Of a DNA stretch of 53,726 bases, positions 23,952 through 33,501 are shown piece by piece; within the stretch, counting starts at the first letter, position 1; each line of letters starts with the position of its first letter. The stretch comes from CAZYTX01 sp964650485 (GTDB lineage: Bacteria > RBG-13-61-14 > DATKZS01). The notes under the pieces are model-generated. The model was not told the origin of the DNA. It saw only the letters and a list, made by a program, of their open reading frames with translations, and did no database searches. Position numbers and translations under genes: made by a program. The stretch spans positions 1 through 53,726 of the forward strand of contig CAZYTX010000025.1 of NCBI GenBank assembly GCA_964650485.1, read 5' to 3'.

Positions 23952-25321
23952 GACCTCCACCCGGCAGACGCGTTTACACGGTTTCCGAGGTCACCGGCAT
24001 GGTGGTTGAGCTTCTGGAGAAGAGCCTGCCCCAGGTGTGGGTGCAGGGAGAGGTGAGCGGGTTCAAGCCGCACTCCTCCGGCCACTGGTACTTCGGTCTC
24101 AAGGACAAGGACGCCTACATCAGGGCGGTCATGTTCAAGTCTCAGAACATGTATCTCGGATTCACGCCCGGTGAGGGGGACAGTGTGCTCTGCCGGGGCC
24201 GGGTCACGGCCTATCCACCCAGGAGCACTTACCAGGTGGTGGTGGAGTGGATGGAGCCCTCCGGCATCGGGGCACTATACCTGGAGTTCGAGAGGCTTAA
24301 GACAAAGCTCTCCAGCGAGGGGCTGTTCGACCCGGAAAACAAGAGGCCACTGCCGTCACCGGTGAGGAGCATAGCCATCATCACCTCGCTTGCGGGAGCG
24401 GCCCTGCACGACATGCTGGCGGTGCTGCAGGAACAAGACCCCGCCATACAGGTGCTTATAATACCCGCGAGCGTGCAGGGCGAGGGCGCTGAAAAGGAGC
24501 TTGCAGCCGCGCTTGCGCTGGCAAACAGGCCGGGGGTTAAAAACGCACCCGGAAGGCGTCCCCTGCAGGCGATCATCATCGGCCGGGGCGGCGGCTCGAT
24601 CGAGGACCTGTGGGCCTTCAACCGGGAGGAGCTTGCAAGGGCCGTGCACTCATCCAAAATCGCGGTCATCTCCGCGGTGGGCCACGAGGTGGACTATACT
24701 ATTTGCGATTTTGCCGCGGACCTCCGTGCCCCCACTCCCACTGCCGCGGCAGAGATGGTGGCCTCGGGAAGGGCGGAGAGAATGCAGGGGCTTGCAGGCG
24801 CGGCCTGGCGCCTGGAAAATGCAATGAAACAGAGGATCGAGAGCGGACGCATGAATTTAATGCACGCGATAAAAGGGCTCCGGGACCCGGGAAGGCTCAT
24901 CATGGAGCGCTCCATCAGGCTGGACGAGCTCACCGAGCGGGTGGTCAGGGCCATGCACGGGTTGCTCCTCGCAAGCGGCCGCAGGGTGGACTACCTGGAG
25001 CGGACCATGCGGGCCAGGGACCCCAGAGCCGTGCTGCTACACGAGAGCTCCGCGCTCGATGGCCTGAAAAAGAGGCTCTCCGCGGCCGGCAGGACACGGC
25101 TGGCAGGGTCAAGTCAACGCGTGGAAGCCCTCGGGGCGCACCTCTTCGCGCTCTCGCCCAGGGCCACACTGGCGCGCGGGTATTCAATAGCCCGGCACAA
25201 GGAGGCCGGCATTTTGAGGGAGGCGGGCTCGGTGAAAAGGGGCGACGAGGTCGAGGTAATCCTTTATAAGGGAAGGCTGGGATGCGAGGTCAAGGAGACC
25301 AATCCGGAGGAGGAGTTGTGA
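23948..25321 (+). CDS. xseA: Exodeoxyribonuclease VII large subunit
   Basis: Catalytic subunit of ExoVII, which digests single-stranded DNA from both ends. An N-terminal OB-fold (VYTVSEVTGMV, then VWVQGEVSGFKPHSSGHWYF) precedes the catalytic domain with IIIGRGGGSIEDLWAFN and VISAVGHEVDYTICDF, and then a long helical region that normally binds many XseB subunits. The ATG overlaps the deacetylase stop. A small xseB gene usually follows; here an M23 lipoprotein gene starts inside the xseA stop instead. Confidence 0.95.
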   Translation: MRPPPGRRVYTVSEVTGMVVELLEKSLPQVWVQGEVSGFKPHSSGHWYFGLKDKDAYIRAVMFKSQNMYLGFTPGEGDSVLCRGRVTAYPPRSTYQVVVEWMEPSGIGALYLEFERLKTKLSSEGLFDPENKRPLPSPVRSIAIITSLAGAALHDMLAVLQEQDPAIQVLIIPASVQGEGAEKELAAALALANRPGVKNAPGRRPLQAIIIGRGGGSIEDLWAFNREELARAVHSSKIAVISAVGHEVDYTICDFAADLRAPTPTAAAEMVASGRAERMQGLAGAAWRLENAMKQRIESGRMNLMHAIKGLRDPGRLIMERSIRLDELTERVVRAMHGLLLASGRRVDYLERTMRARDPRAVLLHESSALDGLKKRLSAAGRTRLAGSSQRVEALGAHLFALSPRATLARGYSIARHKEAGILREAGSVKRGDEVEVILYKGRLGCEVKETNPEEEL

Positions 25322-26373
25322 GAGGCATTGACAGGGCCGGGTTTCTTCCACGCGGGCTTTTTTGTCTTTTCGTGCTTGCCTGGGTTGTGCAGGGGGTTGG
25401 GGGATGCTCCCTTCGCAAAGAGCCGGCGCCGGAGATCAGTTCGCCGGAAGGAGAGGCCATGGAAGAGAAGCAGTCGCTGCCCGAGCCGGGGACGGCGGCC
25501 GAGCCGGAAGTAAAGCCCGCGCCCGCTGTCCTCTACGCCGAGGACGTGGATGTAAGGGTCCTGCCCCGGAGCGAAGCGGGCAAGGCGGTTTTCCGGCAGG
25601 GCCAGGCTTTCATGGTGGCGGTGGACGCTCCTTTTGCCGCAATCGAATCGGTGAGCGCGAGGTGGGACGGGCAGGTGATCTCCCTCTTCCGGGACGAGGA
25701 GAGCGGAGGGTGGCGCGGCATCGGTGGCGTGGGCATGGGCCTCGAGCCGGGCCCTTATGAGCTTTTAGTATCGGTTGCAACGCCCGGGGGCGGGGAGCTC
25801 ACGGTCAGGGAGCTCTTCGCGGTCACAAGGACCGAGTTCTCCGAGACTAAGCTAACGGTGGACCCCCGCATGGTGGTCATACCGAAAGACATACAAAAAC
25901 GGGTCCAGCAGGAGAGGAGGATGTTCCGAAGTATTTGGGCAAACCCTTCCCCGGTCATCTACTGGCAGGGGCCGTTCTTTCGCCCGACTGCAGGCGAGGT
26001 TACGTCGCCCTTCGGACAGATGAGGCTCTTCAACAACAAGGTACAGAGCGTGCACACCGGCGTGGACCTGGCCGCGGCGAACGGCGAGCCCATCAGGGCC
26101 GCGGCCGGCGGCGCGGTGGCGCTGGTGCATGACTGCTACATCGAGGGGGGCACGGTGGTGCTGGACCACGGGGGCGGGCTCTTCACCTATTACTGCCACC
26201 TCTCGCATTTCAGCGTGGATGAGGGGGAGCTGGTGGAAAAGGGCCAGGTGGTGGGCCTGGCCGGAAGCACCGGCAGGGTCACCGGGCCGCACCTGCACTG
26301 GGGTGCGAGGGTAAACGGCGCCAGGGTGGACGGGCTGTCTTTGCTGGAGCTGGAGCCGGAGGTGCAGTACTAG
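25318..26373 (+). CDS. M23-family metallopeptidase lipoprotein (LytM type)
   Basis: Putative peptidoglycan endopeptidase. The GTG start overlaps the xseA stop (GTGA) with GGAGGAG just upstream. The signal peptide ends in a lipobox, VGGC (VVQGVGGC), so it is a lipoprotein. The C-terminal M23 domain has HTGVDLAAANG (zinc His and Asp), HLSHFSV and PHLHWG with the HxH pair, so the catalytic metal site looks intact. The middle about 100 residues form a beta-rich domain as seen in large LytM proteins. A role in cell-wall turnover with ctp is likely. Confidence 0.88.
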   Translation: MRGIDRAGFLPRGLFCLFVLAWVVQGVGGCSLRKEPAPEISSPEGEAMEEKQSLPEPGTAAEPEVKPAPAVLYAEDVDVRVLPRSEAGKAVFRQGQAFMVAVDAPFAAIESVSARWDGQVISLFRDEESGGWRGIGGVGMGLEPGPYELLVSVATPGGGELTVRELFAVTRTEFSETKLTVDPRMVVIPKDIQKRVQQERRMFRSIWANPSPVIYWQGPFFRPTAGEVTSPFGQMRLFNNKVQSVHTGVDLAAANGEPIRAAAGGAVALVHDCYIEGGTVVLDHGGGLFTYYCHLSHFSVDEGELVEKGQVVGLAGSTGRVTGPHLHWGARVNGARVDGLSLLELEPEVQY

Positions 26374-26420
26374 CAGCCCGACCTGACCCCCCAAATGTTT
26401 CCATACTGCGTTCTTGGCGG

Positions 26421-29420
26421 CTACCACCCAAGCGTCCTCTTATACGACTCCTTCAGCCTGTCCGCTTCAACGTCTATAATCTTCTTCCCCCCTGGCCCGC
26501 GCACTGAGAGCCTTTTCGATGGTGTGATCTTGCCCAGGAGGTCCATGGGCCCGCCTTTTATGATGCTCTCGAACGCGGAGCGCTTTTCCGGGTCCACGGT
26601 GACCACCATCCTGCTCGGCGTCTCCGAGAAGAGCACCTTGTAGAGCGGCATGTGGCTCTCCCTTGGCAGGTGGGTGATGTCCAGGCTGAGCCCCAGCCCG
26701 CTCGCCATGGTCATCTTGGCCAATGTGAAGGCCAGGCCGCCCGGTCCCACCGGTGCGCAGCTCGCCAGCACTCCCTCCTGCACGGCCCTCGACACCTTTT
26801 CGTATCGGTCCCTGGCCCCGCGGGCGTCCACTCCGGGCACACGGTTGCCGATCCACCTCTCCCCCTGCTCGCGCTCGCCAAGATACGCATAGTACTCGGA
26901 GCCCCCCATCTCGTCCCTGGTGATGCCTATAACGTATACCAGGTCCCCTTCAATCTTCGGCTCCAGGGTCAGGCACTTTCCCACGTCAGGCACTATGCCC
27001 AGCCCGGAGATTAAGAGCGTCGGGGGCACAGAGACCTTGACCGGATTGTCGTCTTTATCAAACCCCTTGAAGTCGTTGAACATGCTGTCCTTGCCGGAGA
27101 TGAAGGGCGTGCCGTATAGTATGGCCTGGTCGTAGCATGCCCTGGCCGCGCGCTTTAGTTGTCCCAGCCGGAAGGGCTCGTCCGACGAGCACCAGCAGAA
27201 GTTGTCCAGTATGGCCATCCTGCCAGGGTCCGCGCCCACCGCGACCATGTTCTTTACAGCGGTGTCTATGGCGCACGCGGCCATGCAAAAGGTGTCAATG
27301 TCCCCGTACCAGGGGTGTATGCCGCTGGCGAGTGCTATGCCCTGGGCCGAGTCCGGCAGCGGCCTTGTCACCACCGCGTCCTGGTGCACGTCCTCATCAA
27401 CGCCCACCAGAGGCTTGATCACGCTCCCGCCCTGCACCTCGTGGTCGTATTGCCTCGTCACGTACTCCTTCGAGCACAGGTTCAGCCGGCCGCACATGTC
27501 AACCAGGTCCCCGGAGTAGTCCTCCTTCTCGTGGACCTCCGGCTCGGGGTGCTGCTGCGGTGTCCACCTCGAGTGCAACTCCATCCTGGGCAGGCCCTCG
27601 TGCAAAAAGTCCAGGTCAACGTCCATGATCTTTTCATCTTTCAAGCTCACCGAGCACTTACCCGTTTCAGTGAAGCGGCCTATTACCGTGGCCTCCACGT
27701 CGTGCTTTTCCATGACTTCGAGGAAGCGGTCTATCTTGTCCGGTGGCACGGCGTAGGTCATGCGCTCCTGGCTCTCTGATATCCAGGTCTCGTAAGGAAG
27801 CAGGCCCGGGTACTTGAGCGGCACCTTTGTAAGCTCGACCTCTGCGCCCCCGCTCTCGATGGCCATCTCTCCCACCGAGCAGGACAGCCCGCCTGCCCCG
27901 TTGTCGGTCACGCTGCTGTATAGCCCCTGGTCCCTGAGTTCGACCTGTGCGTCGTGCATCTTCTTCTGGGTGATGGGGTCCCCGATCTGGACCGCGGAAG
28001 CAGGGCTGCCCTCGTGCAGTCCCTCCGAGGAGAAGGTGGCCCCGTGAATCCCGTCTTTGCCCACCCTGCCACCGGCCATGACCACAAGGTCGCCCGACGC
28101 CGCCTTCTTCTCGTGCGAGCCCTTGTTGTGCAGCCTCCGGGGGATCAGACCCACCGTGCCCACGAACACCAGGGGCTTTCCCATGTAGCGCTCGTCAAAG
28201 AATATGAAGCCCCAGGGCGTGGGTATGCCCGACTTGTTGCCCCCGTGCTCGACCCCCCTGCGCACACCCTCGAAGATGACCTTGGGATGGAGTACGGGGT
28301 CCTTTTTGCCCCGGCCCCGGAACAAGAGCTCCCCCTTGTAATAGGGGTCTGCAAAGCAGAACCCGTACATGTTGATGACCAGCCTGGCACCCTGGCCAGT
28401 GCCCATGGGGTCGCGGTTGACCCCCACTATGCCGGTGATGGCGCCGCCGTAGGGGTCGAGCGCCGAGGGGCTGTTGTGGGTCTCCACCTTGTAGCACACG
28501 TCATAGTCCTCGTTGAAGCGGATGATCCCGGAGTTGTCCGAGAAGACCGAGACGCAGAAGTCGTCCTCGCCCATGGCCTCGCGCACCTCGCGGGTGGCGG
28601 CCTTTATGTAGGTCTTGAATATGGAGTCTATCTCGTCCAGGCGGGCCGCGAATATGGTGTGCTTGCAGTGCTCGGACCAGGTCTGGGCCAGGCTCTCTAT
28701 CTCCACGTCGGTTGGCTTCCTGCCAAGACCGCGGAAGTGGTCGCGTATGGTATAGAGGTAGTCAAGGCTCATGGCCAGCGGACCGCGGCGGACCGCGGCG
28801 CCACCATCCTCCACCCGGTCCAGCACACCCTCCTTGCCCAGCTTCAAAAGCTCGTCGTCCGAAACATCAAGGTCAACATCGAGCACCCGCTCGCCCTGCG
28901 GGGGCAGGGTCACCCTGGGCACCACCAGGTCCATGCCGTCGTCGTCAAGGAACCTGCCCCTGCTCTTCAGGTGCGCCCTTTCTATCAGGGGGTTGTGGAG
29001 CATGCCCTCGACCTTTTGCGCCTCGGCCTCGGAGAGGTCTCCTTTTATAAGGAAGAGCCTGGAGGAGTATACTCCCTCGTCATCAGAGAACCCGGTCTTC
29101 AAGAGGTCCTGGATGGCCTCCTGGCTGGTCCGGCCCACGTTGTCGGTCACACCCGGGAGGAAGCCTATCTCCACGGCCCAGTCAAAGTCTCTGCCCAGCG
29201 GGGCCCCGGCTGCTGACTCCTGTGTCATGGGGTCGGTGAATATCTCCGTGCGGCAGCGCTCGATCTCCTTCTCCGTGAGGTCCTTGTCAATGGTGTACAC
29301 GTCCACCGTGCTCACGGACTGGAGTTCTACTCCTAAGTCGGCTGCGGCCCGGTTCTTAACGGATTCCCCAAGAGCGTCAACCACGCCCTGCTTGAACTTG
29401 ACCTCGATCCTTGTAGCCAT
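26421..29420 (-). CDS. purL: Phosphoribosylformylglycinamidine synthase, PurS-PurL fusion
   Basis: A 999-residue purine-pathway enzyme converting FGAR to FGAM with ATP. The first about 170 residues carry PurS-like sequence (MATRIEVKFKQGVVDALGES). The PurL core follows, with the WSEHCKHTIFAARLDE catalytic block, KVETHNSPSALDPYGGA and DNGAGGLSCSVGEM. The second half repeats the fold (IDNFCWCSSDEPFRLG, then GKDSMFNDF). THNSPS replaces the more common THNHPS, a variation I recall from some sulfate-reducer sequences. A separate glutaminase PurQ would be needed and is not in the window. Confidence 0.9.
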   Translation of the reverse strand: MATRIEVKFKQGVVDALGESVKNRAAADLGVELQSVSTVDVYTIDKDLTEKEIERCRTEIFTDPMTQESAAGAPLGRDFDWAVEIGFLPGVTDNVGRTSQEAIQDLLKTGFSDDEGVYSSRLFLIKGDLSEAEAQKVEGMLHNPLIERAHLKSRGRFLDDDGMDLVVPRVTLPPQGERVLDVDLDVSDDELLKLGKEGVLDRVEDGGAAVRRGPLAMSLDYLYTIRDHFRGLGRKPTDVEIESLAQTWSEHCKHTIFAARLDEIDSIFKTYIKAATREVREAMGEDDFCVSVFSDNSGIIRFNEDYDVCYKVETHNSPSALDPYGGAITGIVGVNRDPMGTGQGARLVINMYGFCFADPYYKGELLFRGRGKKDPVLHPKVIFEGVRRGVEHGGNKSGIPTPWGFIFFDERYMGKPLVFVGTVGLIPRRLHNKGSHEKKAASGDLVVMAGGRVGKDGIHGATFSSEGLHEGSPASAVQIGDPITQKKMHDAQVELRDQGLYSSVTDNGAGGLSCSVGEMAIESGGAEVELTKVPLKYPGLLPYETWISESQERMTYAVPPDKIDRFLEVMEKHDVEATVIGRFTETGKCSVSLKDEKIMDVDLDFLHEGLPRMELHSRWTPQQHPEPEVHEKEDYSGDLVDMCGRLNLCSKEYVTRQYDHEVQGGSVIKPLVGVDEDVHQDAVVTRPLPDSAQGIALASGIHPWYGDIDTFCMAACAIDTAVKNMVAVGADPGRMAILDNFCWCSSDEPFRLGQLKRAARACYDQAILYGTPFISGKDSMFNDFKGFDKDDNPVKVSVPPTLLISGLGIVPDVGKCLTLEPKIEGDLVYVIGITRDEMGGSEYYAYLGEREQGERWIGNRVPGVDARGARDRYEKVSRAVQEGVLASCAPVGPGGLAFTLAKMTMASGLGLSLDITHLPRESHMPLYKVLFSETPSRMVVTVDPEKRSAFESIIKGGPMDLLGKITPSKRLSVRGPGGKKIIDVEADRLKESYKRTLGW

Positions 29421-29458
29421 GGCTCTTCCCTTCTATCGCCGAACTTTAAAACGCGGCT

Positions 29459-29488
29459 ATTCTAGCATCACAACAGGACCGCGTCCAA
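29459..29488 (-). promoter_or_regulatory. Candidate purL promoter
   Basis: Minus strand: TTGGAC (29483-29488), 18 bases, TAGAAT (29459-29464) preceded by TGC, giving an extended -10. A transcript start near 29451 leaves a 30-base leader with GAAGGGAAG before the ATG at 29420. Confidence 0.45.
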
Positions 29489-29627
29489 GAAGGGCCTGCA
29501 ATCATTTCCCCGAATCAGTGCATCTAAACAAGCAGCAACAACCTAAAGAGCATGGAACACAAGGAGCATGGAACGCTTGCGGGATCAGGGGCGATACTGT
29601 ATTTTGAAACCAGGGACAAGAGTGAAA

Positions 29628-30632
29628 ATGCGGGTGACAATCATAGGCGGGGGCGCATGGGGAACAGCCCTTTCCAGGGTGGCCGCGGAGGAGGGCCACC
29701 AGGTGAGGGTCTGGGTTTACGAGACCGAGGTTGCAAGGGCCATAAACGAGCAGCACGAGAACCCGGTGTACCTGCCCGGGGTGAAGCTGGACGAGGGCAT
29801 CCGTGCCAGCTCGGACATGGAAGAGAGCTTGCAGGGCGCTGAGTTGGTGGTGGTTGTGGTCCCTTCCCACTTCGTTCGCAAGGTGATGAGCGAGGCCGCT
29901 CTTCACGTGCCGGAGGGAGCTTATCTGGCCTCGGCCACCAAAGGAATCGAGGACGATACCCTGCTCACCATGTCCGGCGTGCTTGCGGAGGTCCTTCCAC
30001 CTGCGGTGTCTCGGAACCTGGTGGTCATCTCCGGGCCGAGCTTTGCAAAAGAGGTGGCGAAAAAGGTCCCCACCGCGGTGGTGGCCGCGGCCCATGACCT
30101 CAGGGTGGCGGAAAAGGTGCAGCATTCCCTGGCCGCTGCCTACCTGCGTATATACTCACAGACGGACGTGATCGGGGTCGAGCTGGGGGGCACGGTCAAG
30201 AACCCCATCGCCATAGCCGCGGGCATCTGCGACGGCATGGAACTGGGGCTTAACGCCAGGTCGGCGCTTATAACCCGGGGGCTTGCGGAGATGGCCAGGC
30301 TTGGGATGCGCATGGGCGCGAACCCCATGACGTTCGCCGGCCTTGCCGGCCTGGGCGACCTGGTCCTCACCTGCACCGGCCACCTGTCACGCAACTACAC
30401 AGTGGGCGTAAAGATAGGCCAAGGGCAGAGCCTGGACGAGATACTGGCAGAGATGAAGAGCGTGGCCGAGGGGGTGAGAAACGCGGCCACGGTTTACAAG
30501 CTGGCCAAGAAGATGGACGTGGACATGCCCATAATCGAGCAGATACACCGGGTCCTATATGAAAACAAGCCGCCCAAAGCCGCGGTGAGAGACCTTATGA
30601 CCAGGGAGCTGAAAAGCGAGCTGGGGATATGA
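29628..30632 (+). CDS. gpsA: Glycerol-3-phosphate dehydrogenase [NAD(P)+]
   Basis: Reduces dihydroxyacetone phosphate to sn-glycerol-3-phosphate for phospholipid synthesis. The N-terminal dinucleotide loop IIGGGAWGTALSRVAAE and the catalytic-domain stretches KNPIAIAAGICDGMELGLN and LGDLVLTCTGHLSRNYTVG are all present. Length 334 aa. The ATG at 29628 is chosen because the family begins at this strand; a GTG at 29622 is possible. The 5' region has a 10-base direct repeat (AGCATGGAAC at 29549 and 29565). Confidence 0.94.
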   Translation: MRVTIIGGGAWGTALSRVAAEEGHQVRVWVYETEVARAINEQHENPVYLPGVKLDEGIRASSDMEESLQGAELVVVVVPSHFVRKVMSEAALHVPEGAYLASATKGIEDDTLLTMSGVLAEVLPPAVSRNLVVISGPSFAKEVAKKVPTAVVAAAHDLRVAEKVQHSLAAAYLRIYSQTDVIGVELGGTVKNPIAIAAGICDGMELGLNARSALITRGLAEMARLGMRMGANPMTFAGLAGLGDLVLTCTGHLSRNYTVGVKIGQGQSLDEILAEMKSVAEGVRNAATVYKLAKKMDVDMPIIEQIHRVLYENKPPKAAVRDLMTRELKSELGI

Positions 30633-30662
30633 GCCGAATGAAAAAGCGAGGTGAATTAAAGC

Positions 30663-32546
30663 ATGGATGGTAAAAAAAACGGGACTGGCCCATCGAGGGA
30701 CGCCCCTGCCGGCGCCGACGGCGACTCCCGGGTTCTCGTTCACGAACGCAGGCTTATCACCATGGAGTTCCTGGCCGACCTCATGAAAAGGCATGGGTTC
30801 ATGAGCGAGGAACAGAAAAAGGACGTGATAGTGAAGGAGCGCCAGCAGCGCGCGCGGCTTCAGAAGCAGTTCCGCGACATGCAGAGCACGCGCAAGGGCA
30901 GGCCGCAGGTTCAGTCCAGCCTCTCCCCGGTGGAGGTGCTGGCGTCGTTCGAACTCGAGGTGCAGGGCGGCGGGGGCAAGGTCCTGATGGAGGACCGCAT
31001 AGCCCGGGTGCTGGCCGAGGAGCTGGGCATGGAGTTCGTGAAGATTGACCCTACAAAGCTGGACATGAACCTCGTCACCCAGACCATCTCCAGGAACTTC
31101 GCCCGCCGGCACCGCATGATACCCATAGGCGAGGAGGGCGAGTCCCTGGTCATGGCCGTGGACGACCCCGCTGACCAGGAAGGCCAGGACCTGATAAAAA
31201 GGGCGGCCAACCGCCCGCTCAAGCTGGTGCTCACCACCCCCTCTGACATACGTAAGATTATAAGCGAGTTCTACGGGTTCAGGTCGTCGGTTGTGCAGGC
31301 TGAAAGGGAGCTGGCCCCTGGCGTGGACATCCAGAACCTGGAGCAGTTCGTGTCCATGAAGGCGGACGGGTTCGACGCCCAGGACGCGCCCATCATCCAG
31401 GCGGTCGAGCACCTGTTCAGGTACGCGTACGAGCAGAGGTCATCGGACATCCACATCGAGCCCAAGAGGGACAGGAGCCTGGTCCGTTTCCGCATTGACG
31501 GCATACTTCACGACGTTCACCGCATACCCAAGGTTGTGCACCAGGCGGTGGTGAGCAGGATAAAGACTTTAGCCCGCATGGACATCGCGGAGAAGAGGCG
31601 TCCCCAGGACGGTCGCATCAAGACCGAGTACAGGGACAGGGAGGTCGAGCTCAGGGTCAGCACCCTGCCGGTGGCCTTCGGCGAGAAGGTGGTGGTGAGG
31701 ATCTTCGACCCCGAGGTGCTCATGCAGGACCTCGTGGAGCTGGGCTTCTACGAAAGGGAGTACGAGTTCTTCAATGAGTTCATATCAAGACCCAACGGCA
31801 TGATACTGGTCACAGGTCCCACTGGCTCGGGAAAGACCACCACCTTGTACTCGGCGCTCAAGGCCATATCTTCGCCGGACATAAACATAGTAACAATCGA
31901 GGACCCCATCGAGATGGTGTACGAGGACTTCAACCAGCTCGGGGTGCAGCCCAGGATAGACATTACCTTCTCCTCGGCGCTCAGGACCATACTCCGCCAG
32001 GACCCGGACGTTATCATGGTGGGAGAGATACGCGACCGGGACACCGCGGCCAACGCGGTCCAGGCCGCGCTCACCGGCCATCTGGTCTTCTCCACACTGC
32101 ACACCAACGAGTCGTCCTCCGCCATAACCAGGCTCATGGAGCTCAAGGTGGAGCCGTTCCTCATAGCCAGCACCGTGGTGGGGGTGGTGGCGCAGCGGCT
32201 GGTCCGGAAGATATGCCCGCACTGCAAGACCCAGACCTTCATGGGACCGGACGAGCTCAAGGCCCTGCAGATACCAATGAAGGATGACGACCAGAAGGTG
32301 GCCGTGTACTACGGCGCCGGGTGCCTGGACTGCAGGAACACCGGCTACATAGGCAGGACAGGGGTGTTCGAGATACTCCCGGTCACACCGAAGATCATGA
32401 AGCTCATAAGGGAGAACGCGGACTCCGCGCGCATACAGAAGACCGCCCGGGAGGAAGGCATGATGCTGCTCCGCGAGAGCGCCATCAAGAAGCTGGGAGA
32501 GGGAGTGACCACCTTTGAAGAGGTCATGCGGGTGACCTCGACCTGA
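30663..32546 (+). CDS. Type IV pilus / type II secretion assembly ATPase (PilB/GspE family)
   Basis: Cytoplasmic hexameric motor. The N-terminal region resembles an MshEN-type domain. The GspE core has the Walker A loop GPTGSGKTTTLYSAL, an Asp box (ITIEDPIEMVYEDFNQ), Walker B (DPDVIMVGEIRD) and a His box (HLVFSTLHTNES). The C-terminal zinc module CPHC...CLDC is present. At 627 residues with an intact zinc module it is an assembly ATPase, not a PilT retraction motor. No other pilus or secretion gene lies nearby, so PilB and GspE cannot be told apart. Confidence 0.9.
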   Translation: MDGKKNGTGPSRDAPAGADGDSRVLVHERRLITMEFLADLMKRHGFMSEEQKKDVIVKERQQRARLQKQFRDMQSTRKGRPQVQSSLSPVEVLASFELEVQGGGGKVLMEDRIARVLAEELGMEFVKIDPTKLDMNLVTQTISRNFARRHRMIPIGEEGESLVMAVDDPADQEGQDLIKRAANRPLKLVLTTPSDIRKIISEFYGFRSSVVQAERELAPGVDIQNLEQFVSMKADGFDAQDAPIIQAVEHLFRYAYEQRSSDIHIEPKRDRSLVRFRIDGILHDVHRIPKVVHQAVVSRIKTLARMDIAEKRRPQDGRIKTEYRDREVELRVSTLPVAFGEKVVVRIFDPEVLMQDLVELGFYEREYEFFNEFISRPNGMILVTGPTGSGKTTTLYSALKAISSPDINIVTIEDPIEMVYEDFNQLGVQPRIDITFSSALRTILRQDPDVIMVGEIRDRDTAANAVQAALTGHLVFSTLHTNESSSAITRLMELKVEPFLIASTVVGVVAQRLVRKICPHCKTQTFMGPDELKALQIPMKDDDQKVAVYYGAGCLDCRNTGYIGRTGVFEILPVTPKIMKLIRENADSARIQKTAREEGMMLLRESAIKKLGEGVTTFEEVMRVTST

Positions 32547-32624
32547 TTGTATGCAAAAATCCAAGAGGGCAAATGAAATCCAGGACAAACCCATACTGAA
32601 AAGCTGGGCACACAAAGTAGAGAA

Positions 32625-33437
32625 ATGGACAGGAAGCTGGTAATAGGGGAGCTCTGCTCGCTCGGGACCGCGCCCTTTTTCTTTCCCCTAAAGCACGTGT
32701 TCGCGGAGGACAGTTGGTCTTTCGTGCAGGGTACTGCCGAAGAGCTGGACAAGAAGCTGGAGCAGGGAAAGGTGGACGTGGCTTTGGCCTCCCCACTGGC
32801 GGTGGTGAACTCCCCCCGCGACTTCCTGATCCTGCCGGAGCTGGGATACGCCGGAAAAAGGCACGTGCGCGACATGCTCCTGTTCTCGGACATGCTCCTG
32901 GACGACGTGGACGAGATGACCGTGTCCTTGCAGGAGGGGTCCCCGGTGGTCACCGGCATTACAAGGATAGTGCTGGAGAGGTACCTGGGCTACCAGAACA
33001 ACTTCATTCAGGGATGGGGGAACGCCGAGGCATTCGTGCTCCACGGCGACGCCGCGCTCAGGGAGCGTGTGCTGGCAAGGTACGCCTACGTGTACGACGT
33101 GGGGGACCTTTGGAGGCATTACACCCGCAACTCCATGATATACTACCTTTGGATAGTAAGAAGGGGGGCCCTGATCAGCAAAGAAAACATGGTGGTGCTC
33201 TTCCAGAGGCTTCTCAAGCAGGCCCTGGAGGTGGCGAGGTCGGACTGGGGCAGGCTTTCAACCCTGGTCCAGGGCTACCAGTGGCTCAAGAAGCCCATGG
33301 TGCTGCAGCTCTGGAACAAGGTCGAGTACGAGCTCAGGCAGGACCACTTCGAGGGGCTCGCAAAGTTTTACGAGGAGTGCGCGGACCTGGGTCTTATCGA
33401 GGACGTGCCCGAGCTTTCCTTCTTCGAGCCAGAGTGA
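32625..33437 (+). CDS. mqnA: MqnA-like protein (menaquinone biosynthesis, futalosine pathway)
   Basis: Periplasmic-binding-protein-like fold without signal peptide. VIGELCSLGTAPFFFPLKH, KVDVALASPLAVVN and VVTGITRIVLERYLG match the MqnA/MqnD family. Size (270 aa) and the N-terminus fit MqnA, which dehydrates chorismate to 3-enolpyruvyl-benzoate. MqnD or a solute-binding relative cannot be fully excluded. If correct, the cell makes menaquinone by the futalosine route, the likely electron donor for the Rieske-cytochrome b complex at 41 kb (inference). It lies 78 bases after the ATPase gene. Confidence 0.72.
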   Translation: MDRKLVIGELCSLGTAPFFFPLKHVFAEDSWSFVQGTAEELDKKLEQGKVDVALASPLAVVNSPRDFLILPELGYAGKRHVRDMLLFSDMLLDDVDEMTVSLQEGSPVVTGITRIVLERYLGYQNNFIQGWGNAEAFVLHGDAALRERVLARYAYVYDVGDLWRHYTRNSMIYYLWIVRRGALISKENMVVLFQRLLKQALEVARSDWGRLSTLVQGYQWLKKPMVLQLWNKVEYELRQDHFEGLAKFYEECADLGLIEDVPELSFFEPE

Positions 33438-33445
33438 ATCCCGGC

Positions 33446-33474
33446 TTGACAATTCTTTGGCTTGTACTTAAACT
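33446..33474 (+). promoter_or_regulatory. Strong candidate sigma-70 promoter for gcvH
   Basis: TTGACA (33446-33451), 17 bases, TAAACT (33469-33474). Transcript start near 33481, followed by AGGGGAAG and the gcvH ATG at 33502. Confidence 0.6.
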
Positions 33475-33501
33475 TTGTTTTCGGATTTAAGGGGAAGTGA
33501 C

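Noticed and set aside
27954..29216. 420-residue plus-strand ORF inside purL
   Set aside because: Shadow of purL; no recognisable motifs.
29549..29574. 10-bp direct repeat AGCATGGAAC upstream of gpsA as an operator
   Set aside because: Only two copies, no symmetry, and no clear promoter to relate it to.
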